From assembly GCA_016719295.1 (NCBI GenBank), contig JADKAF010000002.1, forward strand, positions 124,001 to 188,000: a stretch of DNA of 64,000 bases. Direction: 5' to 3'. The translations under genes were made by a program, and so were the position numbers. Shown one piece after another: positions 8,303 to 17,251 of the stretch. Every line of letters begins with the position of its first letter. Position 1 is the first letter of the stretch. The notes under the pieces were generated by a model. That model saw only the letters and a program-made list of their open reading frames with translations, ran no database searches and was not told where the DNA came from. Origin of the DNA: Planctomycetota bacterium. GTDB taxonomy: Bacteria; Planctomycetota; UBA1135; JADKAF01.

Positions 8303-10062
8303 TCGGCGTGCGAGGCGCGGATCCACAATTCGACCGCGACGGTATCGCGGCGCCGCGAGAATGCGAAACCCGGCTCCTGCCATGCCAAGCGAAAGCCGGC
8401 GGGCAGGAGCTCCGCGCGCAACGCATCGCGCCAGGCTGCAGCGAAGTGCGCGTCCTCCAGGCGGAAGGCGTGCTGCGAGCCCGCGCCCGGATCGAGGAGC
8501 AGCAGCGCGCTCGCGGACCCGAGCCACTGGCGTGCGAGCGCGGAGATCTCGCTCGCCGGAACGGAGGGCGCGGTACCCAGGCGCTGCAGGTCGAAGCGCT
8601 CGTAGTCGGCGCGCGTCAGCGGCCTCGCGTCGCTTTCCTCCGCGGCTCGCGCGCAATGGAGCGCCCACGCCAGCGCCGCATCGGAGAGCTCATGTCCCGT
8701 GCGCGCGACGCGCAGTCCGCGGTCGCGCTCCGCGGGCAGCCGCGCGGCGAGGCGCTCGGCCAACGCCGGCAAGCCCTCCGGTCCCGAGGCCTCGATGCCG
8801 CGCGAGGCGTAGAGCTCGCGCCATCCGGCGAGCACGGTCTCCGAAGCCGGACGGAGCCCGAGCCGCTCGGGCGAGAGCAGCCCTGCGCTGGCGGAGAGCA
8901 ACGCGAGGAATGCCGCCGAGAGAACGCCGAAGGCCTTGAGCGGAGTGCGCCAGCGCTGCGTCGCGGCGTGGAAGCCCACGCCGGCCAAGATCCACAGGCA
9001 GACCAGCCCGGGCAGCAGCAAGCGCGAGAGCTTGAACGGATGCGCGATCGCCGAGCCGAGCAGCAGCGCGGCGAGCAGCGCCACGAAGCGCAGACCCGAG
9101 CGCGCGCGATGCGCGGCAGCGCCCATCGAGAGGCCGCAGACGCCGGCGAGAACCGCCGGCGAGAGGTGGTGATGCCAGCCGGCGTAGAGCGCGAGCCCCT
9201 CGAGGTCGACACCTGGCGCGCGCGCTTCGCCGAGGTAGCTCACCCACGCGAAGCGATGCGCCCGAGCGACGGCTGAGAGCTCCCCCGGCCAGGGCCAGAC
9301 GAACCACCACAGCGCGCCGAGCACGAGGGGCGCCAAGAGCCAGGCGCTCGCGCCGAGCGAGCGCCGCGGCGCCGCGCGCGCGACCCACATCGCCGCGCCG
9401 CGCTCGAGCAGCAGCGCCGCGCCGAGGAGCGCTCCATAGCTCCACTTGGTGAAGCACGCCCAAGCGAAGAAGAGCCCCGGCAGAAGATAGACGAGGGTGC
9501 GCCGCGGCCGGCCCGGCGGCAGCCCCTCGAGCTCGCGGCGCTCGAGCTTCACATACAGCAGCATGCCCACCGCGGCGATCACGGCGAAGGGCACCTCGAG
9601 GAAGAGGCTGCGCCCCAGAGCGACCGCGGCGGGAGAGGCGAGCACCAGGCCCTGCGCGATCCACCCGGCGCGCGTCGTCTCGCGCGAGCCGGCGAGGTGA
9701 TCGGCGATCGCGCCCACCAGCAGCGAGAGCAGACCGAAGAGCAGCACCACGCCGGCGCGTGCGCCCGCCGGGTCCGTTCCCGCCACGGCGAGCACCGGCA
9801 GGATGGCCAGCGAGGCGCCGGGGGGATACTGCTCTTGCCCCAGCAGCGCGTGCGCCGCCGCGGCGAGCTCGCCCCGGCGCAGATGCTCCCAGAGGATCAC
9901 CGCGGGCAGACCCAGGTGCTCCGCCTCGTCCCAGCCCGGCGGCGGCAGGTCCGGGAGCGCGCGCCAGCTCAGCAGCAGCGCGGCGAGAGCGATCGCGATC
10001 CGCGGGAGCTGGCGGCGGAAAGCGGCGGCGAGGCTGATGCGAAGCGTGGGCATCGACGGCAT
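8299..10062 (-). CDS. GT39-like polytopic membrane glycosyltransferase
   Basis: A 587-residue protein with about a dozen hydrophobic helices in the first 420 residues and a soluble C-terminal part. The first periplasmic loop carries PGWDEAEH near residue 37. An Asp-Glu pair at this place is the catalytic signature of the PMT/ArnT (GT39/GT83) superfamily, which transfers sugars from polyprenyl phosphates on the outer face of the inner membrane. The acceptor is unknown. An ATG nine bases downstream (10053) is an equally possible start. It overlaps mutS2 by 4 bp and is divergent from the PLP-enzyme gene. Confidence 0.75.
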   Translation of the reverse strand: MPSMPTLRISLAAAFRRQLPRIAIALAALLLSWRALPDLPPPGWDEAEHLGLPAVILWEHLRRGELAAAAHALLGQEQYPPGASLAILPVLAVAGTDPAGARAGVVLLFGLLSLLVGAIADHLAGSRETTRAGWIAQGLVLASPAAVALGRSLFLEVPFAVIAAVGMLLYVKLERRELEGLPPGRPRRTLVYLLPGLFFAWACFTKWSYGALLGAALLLERGAAMWVARAAPRRSLGASAWLLAPLVLGALWWFVWPWPGELSAVARAHRFAWVSYLGEARAPGVDLEGLALYAGWHHHLSPAVLAGVCGLSMGAAAHRARSGLRFVALLAALLLGSAIAHPFKLSRLLLPGLVCLWILAGVGFHAATQRWRTPLKAFGVLSAAFLALLSASAGLLSPERLGLRPASETVLAGWRELYASRGIEASGPEGLPALAERLAARLPAERDRGLRVARTGHELSDAALAWALHCARAAEESDARPLTRADYERFDLQRLGTAPSVPASEISALARQWLGSASALLLLDPGAGSQHAFRLEDAHFAAAWRDALRAELLPAGFRLAWQEPGFAFSRRRDTVAVELWIRASHAE

Positions 10063-10233
10063 CGCACGGCTGGCCGCGCGAGGACGCGCATGATCGAGGC
10101 CCGAGCGAGCGACGGCAAGGCGAGAGCGGCCGTGTTCCTCGGGCGGCCTCTTCCCGCGCCGCGCCGAACGCCAGCATGGCGCGCTCGCGCGGGCACGAAG
10201 CACGCCGCGCCTCCCGAAGGGAAACCCTCGTCC

Positions 10234-11370
10234 ATGCACTTCGACACGCTCGCCATCCACGCCGGCCAGAAGCCGGACCCCTCCACCGGCGCGATCATGA
10301 CGCCGGTCTACCTCACGTCGACCTACGTGCAGCCGGCGCCCGCGGAGCCCATCGCGGGCTACGAGTACTCGCGCACGCGGAATCCCACGCGCGACGCGCT
10401 GCAGGAGAACCTCGCCGCGCTCGAGGGCGGCACGAACGGCCTCTGCTTCTCCTCGGGTCTCGGCGCGATCCACGCGATCACCAGCCTCTTCTCGTCCGGC
10501 GATCACGTCATCGCGGGGAACGACCTCTACGGCGGCACCTACCGCCTGTTCCGCAAGGTCTTCGAGCGCTTCGGCATGCGCTTCGACTTCGTCGACATGA
10601 CGGATCCGCGCAACGTCGAGAAGGCGCTGCGCAAGGAGACCAAGATGGTCTTCCTCGAGACGCCGACGAATCCGCTGCTGCGCCTCACCGACATCGCCGC
10701 GGTGGCTGCGATCGCGAAGCGCCACGGCGCGCTGGCCGTGGCAGACAATACGTTTGCGACTCCGTACCTGCAGCGCCCACTGGAGATGGGCTGCGACCTC
10801 GTCGTGCACTCGATGACGAAGTACTTGGGCGGCCACTCCGACGTGGTCGGCGGCGCGATCGTCACGAAGACGACGGAGCTCGCGGAGCGCCTGGCGTTCC
10901 TGCAGAACGCGATCGGCGCCGTGCCGGGCCCGCTCGACTGCTTCCTCGTGCTGCGAGGCACGAAGACGCTGCATCTGCGCATGGATCGCCACTGCGCGAA
11001 CGCGCAGAAGATCGCCGCTTGGCTCGAGCAGCAGCCGAAGGTCGAGCGGGTCTACTTCCCCGGCTCGAAGTCGCATCCGCAGCACGCGCTGGCGCAGCGC
11101 CAGATGCGCGCTCCGGGCGGCATGATCAGCTTCGAGCTGAAGGGCAGCGTCGAAGACGGCAAGCGCTTCGCTTCGCGCACCAAGCTCTTCGCGCTAGCCG
11201 AGAGCCTCGGCGGCGTGGAGTCCCTGATCGATCACCCGGCGACGATGACCCACGCCTCGATCCCGGCGTCCGAGCGCCGCGCCGCGGGGCTCAACGACGG
11301 CTTGCTCCGCCTGTCCGTCGGCGTCGAGGACGCGGACGACCTGATCCGCGACCTGGAGCAGGCGTTCTAG
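10234..11370 (+). CDS. Trans-sulfuration enzyme (cystathionine gamma-synthase/gamma-lyase family)
   Basis: A PLP-dependent fold-type I enzyme of 378 residues that makes or cleaves cystathionine between Cys and homocysteine. The PLP lysine is Lys196 in HSMTKYLGGHSD. The N-terminus has the substrate Tyr/Arg motif YEYSRTRNPTR, and the C-terminus has MTHASIPASERRAAGL. Sequence alone does not settle gamma-synthase (metB) versus gamma-lyase (mccB). The start ATG has a purine-rich site (cgaaggga) about 12 bp upstream. It is alone on the plus strand, converging on the HU gene. Confidence 0.9.
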   Translation: MHFDTLAIHAGQKPDPSTGAIMTPVYLTSTYVQPAPAEPIAGYEYSRTRNPTRDALQENLAALEGGTNGLCFSSGLGAIHAITSLFSSGDHVIAGNDLYGGTYRLFRKVFERFGMRFDFVDMTDPRNVEKALRKETKMVFLETPTNPLLRLTDIAAVAAIAKRHGALAVADNTFATPYLQRPLEMGCDLVVHSMTKYLGGHSDVVGGAIVTKTTELAERLAFLQNAIGAVPGPLDCFLVLRGTKTLHLRMDRHCANAQKIAAWLEQQPKVERVYFPGSKSHPQHALAQRQMRAPGGMISFELKGSVEDGKRFASRTKLFALAESLGGVESLIDHPATMTHASIPASERRAAGLNDGLLRLSVGVEDADDLIRDLEQAF

Positions 11371-11389
11371 GAGCCGCTTGCGCGAGCGC

Positions 11390-11770
11390 TCAGCGCCGCC
11401 CCGTCGATCCGCCGGCCGGCTTCGCCGCGACCGGCGGCGCGAACTCCTCGCCATCGCCGTCGACTTCGCCATCGACGTCGTCGTCGCAGGAGACGCGCTC
11501 GCGCATCAGGCGGCCGACCTTGAACTTCACGACGCGCTTGGCGGGCACGCTCACCTTCTCCATGGTGCGCGGGTTCTGGGCCCGGCGAGCGGCGCGCTCC
11601 TTGATCTCGAAAACGCCGAACTCGCGGAACTCCAAGCGGTTGCCGCGGCCGAGCTCATCGATGATGTGCTCGAGAAAGCGCTGAAGGATGTCCTTCACGA
11701 CCACCTTGGTCTGCGAGGTCTCGGCGGAGATCCGGTTGACCAGGTCTTTCTTCGTGATGGTCTCGATCAT
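11390..11770 (-). CDS. HU/IHF-family DNA-binding protein with acidic tail
   Basis: A 126-residue nucleoid protein. Residues 1-90 are the HU/IHF fold: the N-terminus MIETITKKDLVNRISAET, the GRLEFREFGVFE-like segment and the DNA-arm sequence RTMEKVSVPAKRVVKFK. The extra 35 residues are acidic then Ala/Gly/Pro-rich (CDDDVDGEVDGDGEEF), which ordinary HU lacks. The ATG at 11770 was chosen because it begins the HU domain; the open frame upstream is unlike protein. A TTGACA hexamer lies about 160 bp upstream, without a matching -10. It converges with the PLP-enzyme gene, 19 bp apart. Confidence 0.93.
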   Translation of the reverse strand: MIETITKKDLVNRISAETSQTKVVVKDILQRFLEHIIDELGRGNRLEFREFGVFEIKERAARRAQNPRTMEKVSVPAKRVVKFKVGRLMRERVSCDDDVDGEVDGDGEEFAPPVAAKPAGGSTGRR

Positions 11771-12001
11771 CGGTCGAGCAGCCCGGGAAGGAGGGTGCGG
11801 AGGCAGGTGCGGGCAGGCGGGCGAACGCGGAACGCGTCCGGGGCAGCGCGCCGCGGGGCCGGCGGCCCCCGCGCGGAGGATGTCCCGTACCTCCTCGGTC
11901 GCCAGCCTTCTCGACCCTAACACCTTTGTCAAGTCGGCACTTCCGACGCTCGCTGTACCTCGCGCGCAGCGGTCGCGGAGCGGTCGCGGAAGCGCCGGCG
12001 A

Positions 12002-12439
12002 TCAGGACTCGAGCAAGAAGGTCGCCGGTCCGTCGTTGACGATTTCAACCGTCATGTGGGCGCCGAAGCTCCCGGTCGCGATCTCGCGGACCTGCTCTCG
12101 AGCGCGCTGGACGAAGCGCTCGTAGAGCTCCCTCGCGCGGGCCGGAGGCGCCGCTGCGTCGAACGATGGCCTGCGCCCTTTGCGCCCGTCGGCGGCGAGC
12201 GTGAACTGCGACACCACGAGGAGCGCTCCCTCGACCTCCCCCAGCGCGAGGTTCATCTTGCCCGCCGCGTCGGCGAAGACGCGGTAGCCGAGCACGCGCT
12301 CGAGCAGGCGATCACCGGCGGCCTCGTCATCGCCTTCGAGGACCCCGAGGAAGACGAGGAGCCCGGTCCCGATGCGCCCGACCTCGGCGCCTTCGACCCG
12401 CACGCAAGCCGAGCTCACGCGCTGGAGCACGGCCTTCAT
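12002..12439 (-). CDS. dtd: D-aminoacyl-tRNA deacylase
   Basis: Dtd hydrolyses D-amino acids (and Gly) mischarged on tRNA, keeping translation homochiral. The 145-residue length is typical. Key motifs are visible: SQFTLAAD near residue 78, and the C-terminal NDGPATFLLES equivalent to the cross-subunit Gly-cisPro motif. The ATG overlaps the stop of the upstream TPR lipoprotein gene by 4 bp (ATGA), so the three genes from 14009 down to 12002 form one translationally coupled unit. Confidence 0.95.
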   Translation of the reverse strand: MKAVLQRVSSACVRVEGAEVGRIGTGLLVFLGVLEGDDEAAGDRLLERVLGYRVFADAAGKMNLALGEVEGALLVVSQFTLAADGRKGRRPSFDAAAPPARARELYERFVQRAREQVREIATGSFGAHMTVEIVNDGPATFLLES

Positions 12440-13485
12440 CGCGCACCTCGATCGCGCTCGATATCGGCGAGATAGGTGAGCGCCGCCCGATGGTTCGGCG
12501 AGGACGCCCCGTTGGCCTCGAGCGCGGCGAGAAACGCGCGGTAGTGGCGCTCGGAGCGCGCGCGATCCCGCAGCGGCCCATCGAAGTAGAGCCCGCCGAG
12601 CGAGAAATGCACCTCGAGATCGGCGGGGAAGCGCTCGAGCATCGCGAGGTAGATGCGCTCGGCCTCGCGCTCCTGGCTCCCGCGCACGAAGGCCGCTCCG
12701 CGCGCGTGCCACGCGTCGGCGCGCGCGGGATCCTCGCTCTGCACGCGGCGGAACTCCATCTCGGCCTCGCGCCATTCGCCGAGCGCGAGCAGCGCGAGGC
12801 CCAGGTTCACCCGCACGTCGCGGTCGGCGGGATCGCGCTGCAGCAGCTCGCGATAGACCGGCAGCGCTCCGGCGGGATCCAGGCGCCGCTCGTGAGCTTC
12901 GGCGAGCGCGCGCAGGAGCTCGCGATCCTCGGGGAACGAGCGCTGTGCGGCCTCGAGGTCGCGTATCGCTCGTCCGAGACGGCCCTCGCTCGAGCCGAGC
13001 TCCAGCAAGCCGCGCAGCGCGCGCGCGTGCGGGAAGTCCGGATCGAGCTCCAGAGCAGCGTCGAGATGCGTGCGGGCCTCGACCGGATCGGCCGCCGTGC
13101 GCGCCTCGAGGTAGCGCTCCACCTGCGGGGCGCACGGCTGACAGGCGAGATCCTCGAGGCGTTGGTTCGGGAGATCGCCGCAGCGGCGCACGTCGAGCAG
13201 CGCGCGCAGCACGCCCAGATGGCAGGGATGCCTGCGGAGGACATCGAGCAGAACGTCCTCCAAGGCCAGGGCCTGCGGCGCGGGCAAGGGCTGCTCGCGG
13301 TCGAAGCGCACGCGGACCTGGTTCAGCAAGCGCTCGTCCTCGGCGTTGCTCTCGAAATCCTCGTAGCGACGGCGGAGCTCGACGGGATCCACCGCGGTGC
13401 TGCCGCACCCGACGAAGAAGGCGCAGCACCAGCTCCCGCCCGCGGCGAGCGCGCGCGAGCGCCACGCGGGCCGCGCGGAGCTCAA
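12436..13485 (-). CDS. TPR-repeat lipoprotein
   Basis: A 349-residue predicted lipoprotein. The leader ends in a lipobox FVGC near residue 26, followed by six to seven tetratricopeptide-like helical pairs between about residues 130 and 330 (for example VRVNLGLALLALGEWREAE). Such proteins usually scaffold envelope complexes; no partner is evident. No ATG lies near the signal sequence. The TTG at 13485 overlaps the upstream TGA (TTGA) and has an AGGGGG run just before it, so I chose it. Downstream it overlaps dtd. Confidence 0.75.
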   Translation of the reverse strand: MSSARPAWRSRALAAGGSWCCAFFVGCGSTAVDPVELRRRYEDFESNAEDERLLNQVRVRFDREQPLPAPQALALEDVLLDVLRRHPCHLGVLRALLDVRRCGDLPNQRLEDLACQPCAPQVERYLEARTAADPVEARTHLDAALELDPDFPHARALRGLLELGSSEGRLGRAIRDLEAAQRSFPEDRELLRALAEAHERRLDPAGALPVYRELLQRDPADRDVRVNLGLALLALGEWREAEMEFRRVQSEDPARADAWHARGAAFVRGSQEREAERIYLAMLERFPADLEVHFSLGGLYFDGPLRDRARSERHYRAFLAALEANGASSPNHRAALTYLADIERDRGAR

Positions 13486-14009
13486 GAGCCCCCTGAGCTC
13501 GGCGGCAGAACGAGCCTCATGGCCCCTCCGCGCTGGCGCTGGGACGGAGCGTCGATCCACCAGACGGCGCCGCCGCTCCCGCGCACCGAGATCTCCGTCG
13601 CCGACTCGGCGAAGACGATGCGCAGCTTGCGCAGAGCGGCGAACTCCACTTTCCCGATCAAACAGCGCGCGGCCATCATGTTCGGCGTCTGGGCCTCGAG
13701 GACCGTCTGGAGCACGAGCTCGCTGCGCCCCGCTGTGGTGTCGCGCATCTGGCGCGAGTCGACGCGCTTGAACAGCTCTCCGCGCGTGTCGAAGGTGCAG
13801 AGCTCGCGCAGGTCCGCGGGCATCTCGACCTCGACCGCGTCGGCGAAGCAGCCGACGCTGTGCTCCTGCACCCAGGTGCGCGTCCGCTCGATGCGCGCCT
13901 CGACCACCGGATCGCGCGAAATCGGCGGCGGCGGCGGCGCTTCCTCCGGCGCCGTGCAGGAAACCGCGGCGAGAGCGAGAGCGAAGCTGAGCAGAGCGAA
14001 GGTGCGCAT
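13482..14009 (-). CDS. Small lipoprotein of unknown function
   Basis: A 175-residue product with a clear lipoprotein signal: MRTFALLSFALALAAVSC, Cys18 as the acylated residue, then a Pro-rich linker (PEEAPPPPP). Three further Cys residues lie in the body, so a disulfide-stabilised periplasmic fold is possible. I recognise no family. It is the first gene of the lipoprotein-TPR-dtd unit, overlaps the next gene by 4 bp, and is divergent from the repeat lipoprotein of the Mla operon 91 bp away. Confidence 0.7.
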   Translation of the reverse strand: MRTFALLSFALALAAVSCTAPEEAPPPPPISRDPVVEARIERTRTWVQEHSVGCFADAVEVEMPADLRELCTFDTRGELFKRVDSRQMRDTTAGRSELVLQTVLEAQTPNMMAARCLIGKVEFAALRKLRIVFAESATEISVRGSGGAVWWIDAPSQRQRGGAMRLVLPPSSGGS

Positions 14010-14062
14010 GGCGAGGCATCGGCGGCCGCGCGAGAGCGCTCGAGGCGGTGCGCGGAAAAGCC

Positions 14063-14091
14063 GTGACCCCTGAAGCTAGCGGTCGTATGTT
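14063..14091 (+). promoter_or_regulatory. Candidate promoter for the repeat-lipoprotein/Mla operon
   Basis: GTGACC (14063-14068), a 17-bp spacer and TATGTT (14086-14091). Transcription would start close to the ATG at 14101, giving a nearly leaderless mRNA for that start, or a 60-70 nt leader if translation begins at the GTG at 14164. Confidence 0.4.
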
Positions 14092-14100
14092 CCGCCCGCC

Positions 14101-15657
14101 ATGGACATGCCGCGCGGGACCGAAGAGCGCCCCCACCTTCGATGCATCGCGCGCCCCTCGCTCGTGGAGCGGACGACTCGCATCGGTGCGCTCATCGCCG
14201 GCGCGTGGCTGGCCGGCTCTTGCGCGCTCCCCCCCGCCGACATCAACCTGGCCCCGCTCTTCGCTCACGAGACCTACTCCGTGAGCGAGGGCGAGCACGT
14301 CTACGAGGTCCTGGGCGGCATCGCCAGCTCCGGCCGGCGCGACGGACGGGAGCACGTGGCCCTGCGCCCGCTGTTCCACCACCGCGAGACCTTCGCCGAC
14401 GAAGCGCAGGCGATCCGCGCCACCACCTCGCTCGACTTCCTCTTCCCCCTCGGCCACTCCCACACGGGGGAGGGCGAGGCGCGCACCTACCTCTTCCCGT
14501 TCTTCTTCCGCACCGCGCGCTTCGACGTGGAGGATCGGCGCGACATCGATTGGATGGTGCTGCCGTTCCTCTTCGGCGGCAGCGCGGACGATGGCGCGGA
14601 GAGCTACTTCGCGTTCTTTCCCTTCTACGGGGAGATCCGGAACTTCCTCTCCTACGAGCGCGTGCGCTTCGCGCTCTTCCCTCTATGGGCGCAGAGCTGG
14701 AAGGACGAGCGCGAGGCCTGGTTCGTGCTGTGGCCCTTCTTCGGCGCGGCGACGGGCGAGGACTACGACATGCTGCGGATCCTGCCCTTCTACGCGCACT
14801 CGCGCGTCGCGGGCCGCGAGGAGTCGCTCGCGATCCTCTGGCCCTTCTATACGCAGGAGAAGCGCTGGCTCGACTCCGATCAGCCGCTCGAGACGAGCAT
14901 GCTCCTGCCCTTCTACGGGCGGCAGGTGATGGGCAGCTTCGAGTCGACGACGGTGCTGCCGCCCTTCGTCGGGTGGGCGCACGATGACGACGATTTCAGC
15001 AGCTTCCAGATCTGGCCGATCTTCCTCACGCTGAGCGGCGGCGATGGCGAGAACCGGCCCTTCGAGCGCTTCTACTTCCGGCCCTTCTACGCGCGCTACC
15101 GCTCGAAGGAGATCGACCAGCACGTCTACCTCTGGCCGCTGATCTGGGACCGCAGCGAGCGCTTTCCCGAGGACGGCGAGCCGATCACGACGGCGCGGCG
15201 CTTCATGGTCTTGCCGTTCTGGCAATCTTGGACGACGACGCACGGGGAGAAGCGCGGCAGCTACTTCCAGCTCTGGCCGCTGGTGCACTCCGATCATCCC
15301 GCGGACGGCGGCTCCGAGGTGCAGATCTTCTCGCCTTGGCCCTACCATCCCCACCAGGACTACATCCAACGCAACCTGGAGCCGTTCCTCACGCTTTACC
15401 GCAGCGAGAGCCGGACCGAAGATCTGAGCACCACACGCGGTCCGCTGGGCATCTTCCGCATGATCGAGACGAACGACGACTGGCGCTTCTCGCTACCGCT
15501 GCTGGGCGGTCTGCGCACGACGACGCGCGGCCGCGTCGAATTCTCGCTGCTCGCCGGGCTGCTGCGTTTTCGCACCGACGACGGGCTCTCCTTCCTGCCT
15601 CCGGCCTTTCCCGGTCCGGGGTTCGCTCCGCTCGATCCCGAGGAGGAGCTGCGTTGA
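14101..15657 (+). CDS. Repeat-rich lipoprotein (WPFF/LPFY repeats), first gene of the Mla operon
   Basis: A 518-residue lipoprotein of unknown family. A hydrophobic leader ends LAGSC (Cys41 from the ATG; Cys20 if the GTG at 14164 is the true start, which gives a more ordinary leader). The rest is about 14 imperfect units of 25-40 residues, each with a hydrophobic core such as VLWPFF, ILPFY, ILWPFY, VLPPF or YLWPLI flanked by acidic loops. This periodicity suggests an all-beta solenoid or barrel rich in aromatic residues. Its stop overlaps the mlaE TTG start (TTGA), with AGGAGGAG inside its last codons. Translation is therefore coupled to MlaE, which suggests a part in outer-membrane lipid traffic. 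That role is an inference. Confidence 0.75.
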   Translation: MDMPRGTEERPHLRCIARPSLVERTTRIGALIAGAWLAGSCALPPADINLAPLFAHETYSVSEGEHVYEVLGGIASSGRRDGREHVALRPLFHHRETFADEAQAIRATTSLDFLFPLGHSHTGEGEARTYLFPFFFRTARFDVEDRRDIDWMVLPFLFGGSADDGAESYFAFFPFYGEIRNFLSYERVRFALFPLWAQSWKDEREAWFVLWPFFGAATGEDYDMLRILPFYAHSRVAGREESLAILWPFYTQEKRWLDSDQPLETSMLLPFYGRQVMGSFESTTVLPPFVGWAHDDDDFSSFQIWPIFLTLSGGDGENRPFERFYFRPFYARYRSKEIDQHVYLWPLIWDRSERFPEDGEPITTARRFMVLPFWQSWTTTHGEKRGSYFQLWPLVHSDHPADGGSEVQIFSPWPYHPHQDYIQRNLEPFLTLYRSESRTEDLSTTRGPLGIFRMIETNDDWRFSLPLLGGLRTTTRGRVEFSLLAGLLRFRTDDGLSFLPPAFPGPGFAPLDPEEELR

Positions 15658-16436
15658 ACCTCCTCCGGACGGGGCGCGAGATGCTCGAGGGCACGAGCTA
15701 CACCCTCGGCATCGCCGGCCGCACCGCGCTCGCGTTGCCGCAGCTCTGGCGTCGGCGCCGCGAGACCACCGAGCAGTGCTATGCCGCCAGCGTGAAGCTG
15801 ATCCACGTGATCGTCCTGGTCGGCGCGTTCGCGGGCATGATCCTCTCGCTGCAGACCGGTCTCGCCCTGGCGGATTTCGGCCAAGAGGGTTCGATCGGCT
15901 CGATCGTCGCCGCGGCGATGGTGCGCGAGATGGGCCCCTTCATCACTGCGGTGATCCTCGCGGCCGCCGTGGGCTCGGCGCTCGCCGCGGAGCTCGGCAC
16001 GATGAAGGTCTCCGACGAGATCACGGCGCTGGAGGTGATGTCGATCGACCCGGTGCCCTTCCTCGTGCTGCCGCGCGTGGTGGCGCTCACCGTCGCTTGC
16101 CCCCTGCTCGCGATCGTCGCGAACGTGGTCGGCATCTACGGCGGCTCGATCGTCGCCGAGAGCCTGCTGCGCGTCGATCCGCTCGCGTATCGCGAGACGG
16201 TGCTCGACGTGCTCTCGCGCCCCGCCGAGATCTTCCCGGTCCCGAAGGACATCTATGCCGGGCTCTTCAAGGCCACGGTGTACGGCTTCCTCATCGCCGT
16301 GATCGGATGCTCGCACGGCCTGCGCGCCTCGAATGGCGCGCTCGGCGTCGGCGAAGCCGCGCGCACCGCGGTGCGCAACTCGATCATCCTCGTGCTGGTC
16401 ATGAACTTCATCCTGACCCGGGTGATGTACACATGA
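15654..16436 (+). CDS. mlaE: MlaE-type ABC permease (phospholipid transport)
   Basis: The inner-membrane permease of the Mla/MCE lipid transport system. The 260-residue protein has the MlaE pattern of five hydrophobic segments, with the conserved FAGMILSLQTG near residue 55, AELGTMKVSDEITALEVM near 120 and SHGLRASNGALGVGEAA near 220. The start is TTG at 15654, chosen because it overlaps the previous stop (TTGA) and has a strong AGGAGGAG site 6 bp upstream; no ATG fits. It overlaps mlaF by 4 bp. Confidence 0.92.
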   Translation: MNLLRTGREMLEGTSYTLGIAGRTALALPQLWRRRRETTEQCYAASVKLIHVIVLVGAFAGMILSLQTGLALADFGQEGSIGSIVAAAMVREMGPFITAVILAAAVGSALAAELGTMKVSDEITALEVMSIDPVPFLVLPRVVALTVACPLLAIVANVVGIYGGSIVAESLLRVDPLAYRETVLDVLSRPAEIFPVPKDIYAGLFKATVYGFLIAVIGCSHGLRASNGALGVGEAARTAVRNSIILVLVMNFILTRVMYT

Positions 16437-17251
16437 GCAGCGCTGCGAGCGACGCGGACATCGCCGTGCGCTTCGAGGCCGTGGAGAAGCACCTCGGGGG
16501 CAAGCAGATCCTCCGCGGCCTCTCCTTCGAGGTGCCGCGCGGCACGAGCTTCGTGATCATGGGGCCCTCTGGCTCCGGGAAGAGCGTCACGCTGAAGCAC
16601 ATCGTGGGCATCCTCGCGCCGGACGCGGGGCGCGTGCTCGTCTTCGGCCGCGAGCCCGGCAAGCTCTCGCGCAGCGAGCTCGCCTCGCTGCGCAGCCGCA
16701 TCGGCCTGCTCTTCCAGGACGGCGCGCTCATCAATTGGATGAACCTCGAGGACAACGTGGCGCTCCCGCTGCGCGAAGTGCAGCGCCTGCCTGAACGCGA
16801 GGTGCGCCCGCGCGTGGAGGAAGCGCTCGAGCGCGTGCATCTCGCCGACGCCGCGCGGAAGATGCCCTCCGAGATCTCGGGCGGCATGCGCAAGCGCGCG
16901 GCGCTGGCGCGCGCGATCATCTCGCGCCCCGAGCTGCTCCTCTACGACGAACCCGACGCGGGCCTCGACCCCGCGACCGGTGGCTCGATCAACCGCTTGA
17001 TCCGCCGCGTGCAGCGCGAGCTCGGCGCCACGGGTGTCATCGTGACGCACAGCCGCTCCTGCGCGCTGACCGTCGGCGATCGGATCGGCATCTTCGAGCA
17101 AGGGCACATGGCCTCGGAAGGAACGGCCGAGGAGATGGCAGCGAGCCGCGATCCGCGCGTGCGGATCTACCTCGGGATCGATGGTGAGGTGACCGCGGAG
17201 CGCAGCGACTCGCGCGGTGCGGAGCACGGCACAGGAGCGACGGGACGATGA
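16433..17251 (+). CDS. mlaF: MlaF-type ABC transporter ATPase
   Basis: The nucleotide-binding subunit that powers MlaE. The 272-residue protein has Walker A (GPSGSGKS, near residue 44), the ABC signature SGGMRKR near 145, Walker B LLYDEPDAGLDP near 167 and the H-loop VTHS near 205. The Q-loop reads LLFQDGALINWMN, close to the family's FQxGALF motif. The last 25 residues are a polar tail without similarity to the ABC core. It overlaps mlaE and mlaD by 4 bp each (ATGA). Confidence 0.94.
   Translation: MSSAASDADIAVRFEAVEKHLGGKQILRGLSFEVPRGTSFVIMGPSGSGKSVTLKHIVGILAPDAGRVLVFGREPGKLSRSELASLRSRIGLLFQDGALINWMNLEDNVALPLREVQRLPEREVRPRVEEALERVHLADAARKMPSEISGGMRKRAALARAIISRPELLLYDEPDAGLDPATGGSINRLIRRVQRELGATGVIVTHSRSCALTVGDRIGIFEQGHMASEGTAEEMAASRDPRVRIYLGIDGEVTAERSDSRGAEHGTGATGR

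Noticed and set aside
10063..10233. SAM riboswitch upstream of the trans-sulfuration gene
   Set aside because: I could not find the conserved cores or a matching fold in this 171-bp spacer.
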